Positions 10,140 through 20,600 of a stretch of DNA of 64,000 nt are shown here, one piece after another (the stretch's first letter is position 1; the number at the start of each line of letters is the position of its first letter). Made by a program: the position numbers and the translations under genes. The DNA is taken from assembly GCA_015499995.1 (NCBI GenBank), contig JADNRV010000031.1, forward strand, positions 1 through 64,000, read 5' to 3'. Below the pieces are notes generated by a model, which had not been told where the DNA came from, ran no database searches, and saw only the letters and a program-made list of their open reading frames with translations. Origin of the DNA: Flammula alnicola (lineage: Eukaryota; Basidiomycota; Agaricomycetes; Agaricales; Strophariaceae).

Positions 10140-10422
10140 GGTTCGTTAAATGGAAGGCGGTAGAGGGAGAGTAAGAACGGAATATACACCGTTCGAGTTC
10201 CCCGGTTACATTGGGGTAACATGGCGATACGAAGTATCTCATTGGCTGTCGCGCAATCACGATACTATTCCGCGCACGTGAACGATGTCGCTTACATCAT
10301 CAAACCACTTTTTCTCAGCAGGTCACCGAGGAAGTCACCGAACTTGTTATTTGAACAGACGTTTCGCTCGTTGCATACCTTTCTCACCCTTTCCTCTTGA
10401 CCACCACCACCACCCTAGAATC
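10140..10422. promoter_or_regulatory. Shared divergent promoter (dehydrogenase / glutaredoxin)
   Basis: Only 283 bp separate the two start codons. The region holds an ATTGGCT element near 10241 (reverse complement of a CCAAT box) and a pyrimidine- and CACC-rich run just before the glutaredoxin ATG. Both products are likely mitochondrial, so co-regulation is plausible but inferred. Confidence 0.5.
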
Positions 10423-11211
10423 ATGTTCCGACCAGGCCTTCGCTCATCTGTAAGTTTTCCACCCTTACAGAAAGTCAGATTAGTCCAAACTAACTTACTG
10501 CGTCGTATCCCATGCAGGTCAGGCTCCTTAACCGCACCGCACCTTCCACATTCCTTTCAAGTCGGCTCACAGCCTACCGCTACCTCTCACAAGATGTCCG
10601 GGCTAAACTCGAGCAGGCAGTCAAAGCCGACCCTGTCGTCCTATTCATGAAAGGTACACCCGCGGAGCCCCAGTGCGGTTTCTCCCGTGCCGTGGTACAG
10701 ATCCTTGACCTCCACGGTGTACCGAGCGAGAAATTGAAGACATACAACGTGTTGGCTGACCAGGAGCTGCGGAGTGGTATCAAGGAATTCTCGTGCGTCC
10801 ATTTCTTTCTGCTGTCAGTGCGGCCGGAATGAAGGGATATTTGTTGTGTATAACGCAGGGAATGGCCTACAGTGCCTCAGATCTACGTCAACGGTGAATT
10901 CGTTGGTGGATGTGACATTCTTATCGGAAGTGAGTTCATGCTGCCTGCATATTTCCTCCCCACACCTTCACCCCGATCCTCAAGCTCAGGATTTAAGCAT
11001 GCTTACTAACACTGTGCTTTTTTTAGTGCATCAATCTGGCGAACTAGAAACTCTGCTGGAGAACAACGGTGTTATTCCAAAGATCGAAACTGCATCAACC
11101 GAAGATGTACCATCAGACGCAGCTTCTTCCCAGCCTTCAGAAGAAGCCCCATCAGCAACAGCGCCTGTAGAGGAGGCGCCATCGGAGGTGAAAGAGAAGG
11201 CAGCAGCCTAG
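10423..11211 (+). CDS. GRX5: Mitochondrial monothiol glutaredoxin (Grx5 type)
   Basis: Exons 10423-10449, 10518-10792, 10859-10929 and 11027-11211 splice in phase to 185 aa. Residues 1-33 are Arg/Ser/Leu-rich without acids, as expected of a mitochondrial presequence. The glutaredoxin domain follows: [17 protein letters not shown] with the monothiol active site Cys62-Gly-Phe-Ser, then [20 protein letters not shown], the glutathione-binding TVP and GGCD motifs. Grx5 proteins carry [2Fe-2S] clusters bound with glutathione and pass them to mitochondrial targets. An unusual Ala/Pro/Glu/Ser-rich C-terminal tail of about 45 residues follows the domain; the yeast protein has none. Confidence 0.93.
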
Positions 11212-11395
11212 ACTTCATATTCTGTATTATTTACTCATTGACATATATTCTGCTGCATTACCTCATCTCAAAATACTGGAATGAAGAAGGATAGTCAACC
11301 TAATACCCAATATCCACTGGACGACACAGCCTGACATTCTGGAGCACTGAGCATAGCCGCCTGTAAGTTACATTCCGGTGCCCGTCTCAATATTC

Positions 11396-11507
11396 ATTCT
11401 GTGATTCTGTGTTCTCACGATTATGGTGACCCAAAAAAATCTTCGGGGGTTGCCGCCGTCGACACCGCCGGTGCACGACGCCGGTGTTTCCAAATCCCAG
11501 ATTCTTA
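11396..11507 (+). repeat. Left terminal inverted repeat of the outer transposon
   Basis: It starts ATTCTGTGATTCTGTG and ends CAGATTCTTA. All 112 bases match the reverse complement of 25906-26017. It is cut from the rest of its element by the inner transposon at 11508. Confidence 0.9.
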
Positions 11508-12226
11508 CAAAACGATAGAGCTTTTCGACCGGCGTTGTTCCTCAGCGGTTTATTTATTTATTGATCCAGATAAAGCCAAATATGTACCGATCGGGACGAT
11601 TTGTGCTGATGGCGGCCCAAATTGGGGACGGGTCACTATTTGGCCACTTATAAACAAACAAACCGCTGAGGAGCAACATCGGCCAAAAAGCTCTATCGTT
11701 TTGAATATAGCTGGAAAATCGTCTACTCTGACTGTCCCTATTAAATACCTATTGACCGAAAAACGAATTGAATTAATTACCGACCAAAATTCATCTAAGT
11801 ATATTAACCATGCCTGTGTTCCCGAAAGACGCGACAACACCTGCTGCCTCATACCTTCTCAATTAACACTCTACATGATATCAATTAATGGCCATGATTT
11901 ACCGCGGTAAAAATGGAAGGGGGGACAGAGGAGCACGAGCGCGAAGCAGTGCGCGCCGCGCGGAGCCGCATCACGTGTGTGTTTTATGGCTGTCCAAATG
12001 CACATTTATTCCCACGTGCGCGCCATTTTTGATCGCGCGCGCCAAATGGCCTCAACTCGTTACAGCGGCATTCTTACCACTCAGGCTACCGTGTGTATGT
12101 ATTTTCTGTGTAGTATAGTTCATATCAATTAGAAAATACTCTGTTTTAACCTACATAAGTGCATCCAGTGTCCTCGAGGCTCGAGAATGTCCTTCCCATC
12201 CGGACCGGGCCATAGCCGGATCCATT
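11508..12226 (+). repeat. Left long inverted repeat of the inner element
   Basis: It is near-identical to the reverse complement of 16676-17383. Translations of shadow frames are unchanged over more than 600 bp, and differences (for example CGAGGCTCGAG against CGAG) appear only at the inner end. Its first 196 bp (11508-11703) are themselves an imperfect palindrome with CAAAACGATAGAGCTTTT at both ends. The segment around 11940-12030 is GC-rich and holds short palindromes (GATCGCGCGCGC). Confidence 0.85.
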
Positions 12227-12813
12227 AAGTCCTTATCAACACCACTAAGTACTGGGAGCACGAACAAATGTGTTGTCCTAAGTCCTTTGCTCTGTTGAAG
12301 CATCCTGTTAAGCTTTTAAAATGTCTGTGTGAATTGGAAACACCTCAGGTTTGGAATGGCTTTGAAATTCGAAAACATGGATTTGGATCAAATTTGGATG
12401 CACACCTACACATGATTACTTGATGACTGAAAGGTGGAGGATAGAACAAAAATATTTGTGGAACTACTCCAAATAGAAGAAGGTGAATACAACACATCCT
12501 GAAAGCTATCACTATCAGGATATCCATATGCATTGTGTCCATTTCTCACCTTAATGCACACTTGTTTCATTGAGCGGAGTTTTGGTTGCTCTACTGTCTA
12601 ACTCATGCATTATCCAGGACATAATTGTAGTGATTATTTAGAATCTACATATATGTACTTATATATTTCTTGAAATTCCAGTACTTAGTACAATATTGAC
12701 GAGGAATTGATGGGCCCAGCGACGGCCCGGCCCGGATGGGAAGGACATTCTCGAGCCTCGAGGACACTGGATGCACTTATGTAGGTTAAAACAGAGTATT
12801 TTCTAATTTATAT
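12118..12813. repeat. Foldback arm next to the left inverted repeat
   Basis: The inner ~110 bp of the left repeat (12118-12226, from ATCAATTAGAAAATACTCTG to CCATCCGG) returns in reverse orientation at 12699-12813. The loop between (12227-12698) is AT-rich DNA with no supported gene. The loop is unrelated to that of the matching foldback at 15953-16908, so the arm can hold different inserts. Confidence 0.75.
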
Positions 12814-12989
12814 GTGGTTCCGGAAGAGGATCCACAGGATGCGCAGCGAACGATCTTTACGGGCATTCCAACTTCCAAGAAAGACAGATGCGAGCTACAG
12901 TGAGATGATGCCGAGGGTATGAAGCGAGTAATAGTATCGATGAGTTTAGCGGACTATCTTGGATTTGTATAGGCGCAAAAGGCCATATG

Positions 12990-13180
12990 CATAGCCTCTA
13001 CTTCCACTCTAATACTGGACCAGAATGTTGCACCCACGTAGTCTTTATTAATTATAGACCTGTTCTGGAGGGATGTGTCGTCCATCGAAAGTCGCCCCCG
13101 TCGTAGAGTTCTTTTCAAGTCTCCGTTCATTCATGCCTGATGACTGAAGGCCGCCAAACGTCGGCTTCTGCATGATATAT
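12990..13180 (-). pseudogene. Truncated duplicate of the cargo gene's 3' end
   Basis: On the minus strand, PTFGGLQSSGMNERRLEKNS followed by TTGATFDGRHIPPEQVYN closely parallels the C-terminal part of the gene at 14197-15152 (PTFGGLALWKMDEW and TTGATFEGRHISPEQVYN). A TAA directly after VYN ends the frame, but similarity continues in the DNA beyond (ACTACGTGG.TGCAACATTC). Only this end of the gene is present. It lies about 1.2 kb from the parent copy, inside the inner element. Confidence 0.7.
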
Positions 13181-13408
13181 ATAATATGAAGTGAGTAATA
13201 TTTAATATTGAAGAACCTTGAGGAACTTCTCACAAGGTCAGACCAGGGATGAATGGGGTGGTGATGGTGATGGAGTAAGTAAGACGAAAGATTCAACCAC
13301 TCGCGCACAGGACAAATCGATAAAAGTCGCAATCTGACATATTTCGCAGAGTGGTCGACTGCGAGCGCACGTGGGGTATAGACTTTCTTGCGCTCCTCGA
13401 TCGCCCGC

Positions 13409-13858
13409 CTACAAGGCGGTCGTGCGAGGGGAGTGACAGAGTCCCTCGGCACCGTCAGGCACATCCCACACCAGCGCGCTCATGCGCATGTACATGAAGG
13501 TATACATAAACCCCTTGATTGCGACGAACCTCTCCTTCGGGATGCTCGTGTCCCCATCTAGACCCTCCACGCCGTCCGTCTCCATCTCCGCCACCTGCTC
13601 GCGCGAGAACATCGAGTTTACCATGTCATCGTACCAGAACCCGTCAGGCTGAGGTAGAATCTAGTACTTTATATCGTCGTTGAAGGCTGAGAAAGTGCAA
13701 TACACGTCGGATAGGTTCATTGTGGGATTGTTGTGTTGCGCGGCGCAGGCAGTGTCGACGGATGTGAATGTGTTGGTGGAACGGCATTTATGAGTAGATG
13801 GTGATAAGAGCAAGAGAAGGAGGACTTCGAGCAGACCACATAACGCTTTTTTTCGCAC
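13409..13858 (-). pseudogene. Gene fragment with an in-frame TAG
   Basis: Two open stretches (13661-13858 and 13409-13660) are in the same frame, separated only by a TAG at 13661-13663. The sense across it looks like one protein: NLSDVYCTFSAFNDDIKY, then LPQPDGFWYDDMVNSMFSRE and RFVAIKGFMYTFMYMRMSAL. I do not recognise the family. It is cargo of the inner transposon and presumably dead. Alternatively an intron covers the stop, but no good donor/acceptor pair was seen. Confidence 0.45.
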
Positions 13859-14196
13859 CCCTTCGGTGAAACTACCTCAGAAAAGAAAGACGAAATCACA
13901 TCTCAAATTCAGAGAAAGGAGAGGCACTGAGTTTATGTGTGCTGCAAAGAAACACTCATCTTCGAGTGCTTTGGCAACGAAGCCATAACGCACGATGGTA
14001 TGCATTTGGACCTGGCTATTATACATCGCATGAGAGAGGGGTGGTAAAAGGTGGTATGTCGTAAAGAGGACCCTATGAGTGTATCGTGGCAGAACGAAAC
14101 GGCCTGAGGTCGTTCCGGAGGGTATGAGACCAGTATCAAGTCACGTTCGTCTTCAAGTTTCCATTCGAGTTTCGACCCTATTGAACGAGGAGGACT

Positions 14197-15152
14197 CTAG
14201 GGAGTCTCGGATCTGAGTTGGCGCAAGAAACCATTCCTCCCGGGCTCCGATACTGGACCGGAATGTTGCATCCACGTAGTCTTCATCATATTATAGACTT
14301 GTTCAGGAGATATGTGTCGTCCCTCGAAAGTCGCTCCTGTCGTGGGGTTCATTTCAAGTGTCCATTCATCCATCTTCCACAACGCAAGGCCGCCAAACGT
14401 TGGTCTGTGCGCGATATCGATGCCCCGGTCGTTCGGGGAAAATCTGTGACGCGATATTTCGGCATGTCGGATTGGCAATATTCGAGGTGGACCGTAATTT
14501 GGGTATATCGCGACGCGAGGTTCGAGCATCCCTTCTACAGCTGGTAAGATAGCCAGAGCGCGAATGTGCCTTGAAGATTCTTTCAAATAACGTTGAGAGG
14601 CAGCCCTCCCCCAGGCCATGCATCCCATCACTGATACGGCGTACCAGAAGTGCACACTTTTATACCAGATCGTTTTCTTCTCGTCCTTAAACTTGTCCTG
14701 AACTTTCGGTCTCCAAATATGCATGATGTCGTTGATTTGTTGAAGAAAACTTTCTGGTTGGCTGGTAGGATGGAGCTTTTCGGAATCCATTACTTCGTCA
14801 TGGGAGTATGCTATAGGAGCTAAAAGCAATCCAGTGACTGAGCTAAGGCATTCACGCTGTTATGGAGTTTTGTTCCGACTCTGAATATTGAAATGTTTGC
14901 GTACCTTAAGATCACAATAAATCGAACGAAATCCATCAATGGACCTTGACCAATGGTGTCCAGGTATCCTGGAACTGGGTCCTTGATGGGTAACCTCGAC
15001 GTTATGAACCAATTTCCACCTGTATTAGTAGTCGTAGGTTGCTGCGATGAATGTCGAAATTGGACCACAGCCTTGTTTATGGAGGGAGAGTGACGCGCAA
15101 AGGACCTTAATAATCCTGAAGGAAGTCCAACTTTCAACTGAACCGTCGCCAT
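14197..15152 (-). CDS. Cargo gene: probable organelle-targeted membrane protein, unknown function
   Basis: The first exon starts at an ATG (15152). It encodes a basic, acid-poor leader (MATVQLKVGLPSGLLRSFAR) like a mitochondrial presequence and continues to DFVRFIVIL. A phase-2 donor (CTTAAG|GTACGC) near 14903 can join an acceptor near 14772 (CTACCAG) to QPESFLQQINDIMHIWRPKV. A probable membrane segment follows (WYKSVHFWYAVSVMGCMAWG), then a Pro/Arg-rich C-terminal region. The second exon is open to TAG at 14197. The exact intron is a best guess. No family was recognised. It sits wholly inside a transposon yet has no visible break, and its 3' end is duplicated at 12990-13180. Confidence 0.5.
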
Positions 15153-15210
15153 AACGCACAGTTGCTGAAAGGAAAGACGGAGGCCCGGTTGTTGAGTCTT
15201 GACTGGTGTT

Positions 15211-15915
15211 GTCCCCGGAGCGGAGGACATCTCGAACTTGGAAAAACCGGGTGTCCGGGTGGCTGGCGGCTGGCTGGCTGTCCGGCCAGACATCACGTGC
15301 ATGCCTCGCCGCTAGAATCTGCTATAACGTCTTGATAATGTCCTTCAGTTACCATTCTGTAAGTGTGCATTCTTTATGCAGTAATATCTATGTATGTAAA
15401 TACTATTGAGGCCTTTATCCTATGAGCGTCCGACAGCGAGATAAGTCGCCGCCTCTGCTACCGCCCTTTACATATTGGGCGGGATTAAATAATATTGTTT
15501 TGAATTAAAATTTACGGTCCCCGGAACATGCCCACCCTTCCCCAGACCCCTGTCACTGATTCGAGAAAGGCGGGAAAAGTCGAAAGCAACCATGTCCAAA
15601 GTGAAAATAGCAGGCATGTGTGCATGACTGCTGCAGCAAATGACTGCCTCATAATTTACATATATTTATATATAGTGAGATACTATCCTCCGGTGAAGGT
15701 TTATAATATATAGGTAGTATATTTATGAGCGGTCAGTCAATAAGCCAAGTTCGTTCTGAACGGGTGGGCGGGCTTGGGGCGGGGTAGGCGCTATCTCAAA
15801 GGTCGCCGCCGGAGACGGCAGTACATCTTCCCACCGCCCAAAATAGCCAGCCAGCCAGCCGCCAGCCACCGGCTGCCCGGTTTTTCCAAATCTGAGATAT
15901 TCTGCCGGAGCGACC
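15211..15915. repeat. Imperfect inverted repeat around AT-rich DNA
   Basis: 15211-15282 and 15845-15915 pair as inverted copies of about 70 bp. Both contain GGAAAAACCGGG and GGTGGCTGGCGGCTGGCTGG in opposite orientation, at roughly 80 percent identity. The 560 bp between them is AT-rich without a gene. This could be an old MITE. It lies just upstream of the cargo gene start. Confidence 0.6.
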
Positions 15916-15952
15916 TCGAGGTGGAATTGGAATCGCCTGACCATCAAAACAC

Positions 15953-16908
15953 TATGGCTGTCCAAATGCACATTTATTCCCACGTGCGCGCCATTTTTGA
16001 TCGCGCGCGCCAAATGGCTTCAACTCGTTACAGCGGCATTCTTACCACTCAGGCTACCGTGTGTATGTATTTTCTGTGTAGTATAGTTCATATAAATTAG
16101 AAAATACTCTGTTTTAACCTACATAAGTGCATCCAGTGTCCTCGAGAATGTCCTTCCCATCCGGGCCGGGCCGTAGCTGGGCCTCTTTAATAGTGACCAG
16201 GGGATCACTCGCACAACACAATACTTATGTTAATATCGGGCATAGAGGTATGTCGGGATGCAAATGTGTTATCTTCTGAGTCACTAATGGAACATAGGAG
16301 GATTCAATCGACTTCAAGAGGCAGTTGCCTCGGCTGCATTCCATAATTCGGAATTCTGTCAATGCACAGCGCATCGATCCGCTGAAATGTCATCCAAATA
16401 CGCGCCTCGCGGTCTTGAAGAAGATCATGGAGTGGATTCAGAACAGCGAAGATCGCGACGCATGGATCATGTGGTTGCACGGTGCTGCAGGGGCGGGGAA
16501 GTCAGCAATCGCCCAATCTATCGCTGAGCTTTGCATAAAATCAAAACTCTCGATAGCTAGCTTCTTTTTCTTTCGCACAGATTCCACTCGCAATTCTATA
16601 CAACCGCTCATAGCCACGCTCGCCTATCAGCTGGCTCTTATGTACTTAGTACAATATTGACGAGGAATTGATGGGCCCAGCTACGGCCCGGCGCCCGGAT
16701 GGGAAGGACATTCTCGAGGACACTGGATGCACTTATGTAGTTTAAAACAGAGTATTTTCTAATTTATATGAACTATACTACACAGAAAATACATACACAC
16801 GGTAGCCTGAGTGGTAAGAATGCCGCTGTAACGAGTTGAGGCCATTTGGCGCGCGCGATCAAAAATGGCGCGCACGTGGGAATAAATGTGCATTTGGACA
16901 GCCATAAA
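15953..16908. repeat. Foldback arm next to the right inverted repeat, carrying a captured gene scrap
   Basis: 15953-16190 (from ATGGCTGTCCAAATGCAC to CCGTAGCTGGGCC) is the inverted copy of 16676-16908. The loop (about 16195-16638) holds a piece of a NACHT NTPase gene. The sister foldback at 12118-12813 has the same arm sequence but a different loop, so the loop DNA was acquired separately. Confidence 0.75.
16290..16637 (+). pseudogene. NACHT NTPase fragment captured by the foldback element
   Basis: The translation gives NRLQEAVASAAFHNSE, then after a one-base frame change near 16355 NAQRIDPLKCHPNTRLAVLK, the Walker A loop WLHGAAGAGKSAIAQSIAE, and FFFFRTDSTRNSIQPLIATL with AYQLA. This matches the lead-in and P-loop region of the NACHT STAND NTPases that are abundant in Agaricomycetes. 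The piece stops where the element's own sequence (TGTACTTAGTACAATATTG) begins, so it is truncated at both ends and frameshifted. It cannot make a working NTPase. Confidence 0.75.
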
Positions 16909-17383
16909 ACACACACGTGATGCGGCTCCGCGCGGCGCGCACTGCTTCGCGCTCGTGCTCCTCTGTCCCCCCTTCCATTTTTACCGCGGTAAATCATGGC
17001 CATTAATTGATATCATGTAGAGTGTTAATTGAGAAGGTATGAGGCAGCAGGTGTTGTCGCGTCTTTCGGGAACACAGGCATGGTTAATATACTTAGATGA
17101 ATTTTGGTCGGTAATTAATTCAATTCGTTTTTCGGTCAATAGGTATTTAATAGGGACAGTCAGAGTAGACGATTTTCCAGCTATATTCAAAACGATAGAG
17201 CTTTTTGGCCGATGTTGCTCCTCAGCGGTTTGTTTGTTTATAAGTGGCCAAATAGTGACCCGTCCCCAATTTGGGCCGCCATCAGCACAAATCGTCCCGA
17301 TCGGTACATATTTGGCTTTATCTGGATCAATAAATAAATAAACCGCTGAGGAACAACGCCGGTCGAAAAGCTCTATCGTTTTG
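16676..17383 (-). repeat. Right long inverted repeat of the inner element
   Basis: Near-identical reverse complement of 11508-12226. Its outer end GCTCTATCGTTTTG is followed by the duplicated TA at 17384-17385. Confidence 0.85.
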
Positions 17384-17653
17384 TACACGGCTGGACCCTC
17401 AGTTGAGTGGTTCTTGACTTTTGGAAACTCCGCTGTAGTTAAGTTCGGATTTTGAGTTGTGCTTGAATTGCGGTTGAACAAATTTCAACAAGTGATCGGT
17501 GTGTTATGTTTGAGCCGCCGCTCATGTTTTGTGCATCGTTAGGAATATATGAAAATTTTTTGAGTAGCTTTTGTATCTTTCGTACAACAACACTGTTTTC
17601 AGTTTTATCTCATCCAACGAGAGGACTTCACGCATCAAGTCCGCCATCAAGCC

Positions 17654-20600
17654 ATGTCTTTTCAGCCTGATATCAAACGTGAGTCCATGACGGCACGGCT
17701 ATTTATAGCACTCATCCTCGACCAACAGACTGGCAGCCTCGGGGTATAAGCAAGGGCAAACCTCTTTTTACATGCCTTGTCTGTCAAGATGGCCTCGAGC
17801 GAAAGGCGGCAGACTGCAAAGCCCATGAATCCACTCAAGGTCATATTCAGAGACTGAGGCTCAAGTCGCCTTCGCCTGAAGATGTCCGCGGAAATCCCAC
17901 GCCGTCAACTTCAACTTCTCAAGCTCCCACCAACCGTGCGTTGACTGAGGACGCCCTTCGTGCTCTCCTTGTCTCTGCTACCTCACAACGAGATCAACCT
18001 CTCTATCCACCTGGCCATCCTAACCTCAATGTCTACGGTGACCCGAACTTCTTGACATCACACAGCAGGTCTGATTCGCCTGCCACCGGCGCAATACTCG
18101 ATTGGGGTCTCTATGAATTCGAGAACACAATCGCAGACCCGACACCTCAAGACCAACTCCTCGATGACATATCTCAGGCGACACTAGCCTTTTTAAACGA
18201 GGATATCAGTGACTTTGAAGTGGATGACCCCTCAGACTCTGACAACGATGCCGGTATGTTTTCTGCCTACATTTATTGCTCCTTCTGACCAAGAAATAAC
18301 AGAACAATTTTCTGATCATGGTCCTCGCAAACGCGCCCGCACCAATCAGTTGAATACTGGCCTTTCCGAGGAATGGTTTCCATGGGAGGACAAAATCGTG
18401 AGTCGATTGCCGAAATCTGCTCTGTCCAATCGCTTACACGGTCTTAGACGTGCTCGTTGGATATCCTTATGCACCTCCCGCGTTCAGTATTCTCTCGCAA
18501 GCAACTCGACCTCTTCCTGTGGCTATTGCGAATCAACGATGTCGACGATGTCCCATCCACGAAATCCCTCAAAACACTAAACAAAATCCTGCAAAATTCA
18601 TGCGGCGTTGACACCCTGGCATACGACGGAAAGCTGGGGCACCGCTACCATGTGAACAACATGGCTCAAATACTCGCTCAGGTATAGCTTCCCTTGATTA
18701 CCCTTTCATATGCTTATCCGTTCTGAAATCTGACTTAGGAAATGTGCAATCCGAAAGTTCGCCCCCATATTCATTTCTATCCTGAAGATACTGGAAAGCG
18801 GCTTGACGAAAGTCGGCAAGCAGAACGATGGCTGAAGGAACTTCGACCAGAAGAAACAACCCCAATGGTCCGCGTCCGTGAAGACGACTATTACATCTAC
18901 GAGCCAGCCCTGCTCAAGGATCTTTCTATGTGCATTCCGGAGCGCTGGTTTACTCGAAACGGCACCTTTTTCGCTCGGGCGTGGAAGATGGAGATCCGAG
19001 TAGTTGACGGCGTATGGGGCTGGGTTGTTCGCAAGGATATTGAGCTCGAGGTATCTGAACACCAGCTTGCCAAAGGTTTTGCTTCCTTAGAGAAGGAATT
19101 TGAGCGTTACCGAGTACCTCATCCATCTCTTATTCACGGTAAGAGACTATTCTTTATGCAAAAGGTCAGATACAAATTTTATCAACAGGTTATTTTCCAA
19201 AGGAAGAGAGCGTCATATCATCTCTCTTACCGTGGAAGCATACGAACCCCGTTCTCGGTAACCGTTGGCGAACCTTGGCAAAAGGGCACCGGGTTGTCTC
19301 CTTGCCGCTATGGATGTACTGCGATGATACTTCTGGGAACATGTCGAAGAAATGGAACGAACATAACAGCTTCTTGTTTACTCTTGCAGGCTTACCACGC
19401 GAGCATACAGCCAAGGAATATAACATTCATTTTTTATGTACATCCAACCTGGCACCGCCTTTGGAAATGATGGATGGAGTTGTTAGTCAAACAGAGTATG
19501 TCTTTTCTATCGCTTCGACAATGCCGAATCTCACCATTAATTCTAGGGTAGCTCAGCGTGATGGTATCTGGGCATGGGACTCTGAACATAAGGAGCCAAT
19601 CCTTATTTTCCCTGCCGTTCTCGCCCTACTCGGGGACAACCCCATGCATAGCGAGTTCGCTTGTCATATTGGACTGCGGGGCAAGTTCTTTTGCCGCTCA
19701 TGCTGGGTCAAAGGAAGCGATGCTGAAGACGCCGGAAACATCTTCCCAAACATTGGCAATGACTCGCGACAGAACAGTCCTGCTCCCTCAAGCGCAGGTA
19801 GTGAAGTTGAGACAGATATTATTGCGGCGAATGACTCAGATGGTGCAACAACAAGCGAGGCACTGCCAGACAGCAGCATCCCTACTCAACCTTCGACATC
19901 TCGTAAACGCAAAAAGTACGAGGAAGGTTATTCAGCAATGTTGGATCGTGTTTCAGCATTTGTGAAGGTATGTACACGTTTTGAACATGGATCGCCTTCT
20001 GATCTGTATCTGCTTAGCTTGGCGAACCTCGCAATAAAGCTCAAACACAGAGAACACTCGATTCATATTTCCAAAAGGCGACCATTATTGGCTCGAAAAC
20101 TGAGCTGAAGAAGGCTCGCACACAAACTGGAATCAAGGACACCGTGCAGGAGTTTCACTTCAAGAAGCTCTTTTCTTCATACAAAGGGAAGCACGGTCCG
20201 CAGGCGAAACAGCGAGCTCTTGATGCCGTTATCGCTGAATTGCCTTCGGACATCACAAGTCCGGTTTGGCGATTGCAAGGTAAGTCATCAATTGGTTTGT
20301 TAATGCCCCTGCATTCATGATGGTATGAATAGGCCTCGATCCGCATGAAGACACTCCGGTTGAGATCCTGCACGTTGTTCTTCTGGGCTTCATCAAATAC
20401 TTCTGGCGCGATATGGTTCGAAATCAGGTCAACGACGACCAGAAAATTCTCCTCATTCAACGGCTGAACAGCGTTGATGTTCGCGGCCTCGGAATCTCGC
20501 AACTCAGTGGAGACACTTTGGTCAACTATGCAGGTTCTCTCACTGGCCGTGATTTTCGCACAATTGCCCAAGTCGCGCCTTTCGTTATCATTGATATGGT

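Larger units (their letters stand above)
11508..17383. mobile_element. Nested non-autonomous TIR element with TA duplication and gene cargo
   Basis: The element starts CAAAACGATAGAGC and ends with its reverse complement GCTCTATCGTTTTG. It is bracketed by TA (11506-11507 and 17384-17385). Removing it and one TA rebuilds the outer transposon end exactly as seen in the undisturbed right copy. The outer ~0.7 kb on each side are near-identical inverted repeats. No transposase is visible inside, so mobilisation in trans is inferred; TA duplication fits Tc1/mariner-type integration. Cargo: a gene at 14197-15152, its truncated duplicate, a stop-broken pseudogene and a captured NACHT fragment. Confidence 0.8.

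Noticed and set aside
11396..11420. Target-site duplication for the outer transposon
   Set aside because: Bases outside the two ends (TATTC and CGTTG) do not match for any simple shift of the boundary, so none is claimed.
11401..11910. 169-codon frame that looks shared with 16981-17481
   Set aside because: It crosses the border between the outer transposon's end and the inner element (11507/11508), so it cannot be an ancestral gene.
11888..12118. 76-codon frame repeated exactly on the other strand at 16773-17003
   Set aside because: Both lie in the near-identical inverted repeats of the inner transposon and contain GC-rich palindromes. Identity reflects the repeat, and no protein-like features are seen.
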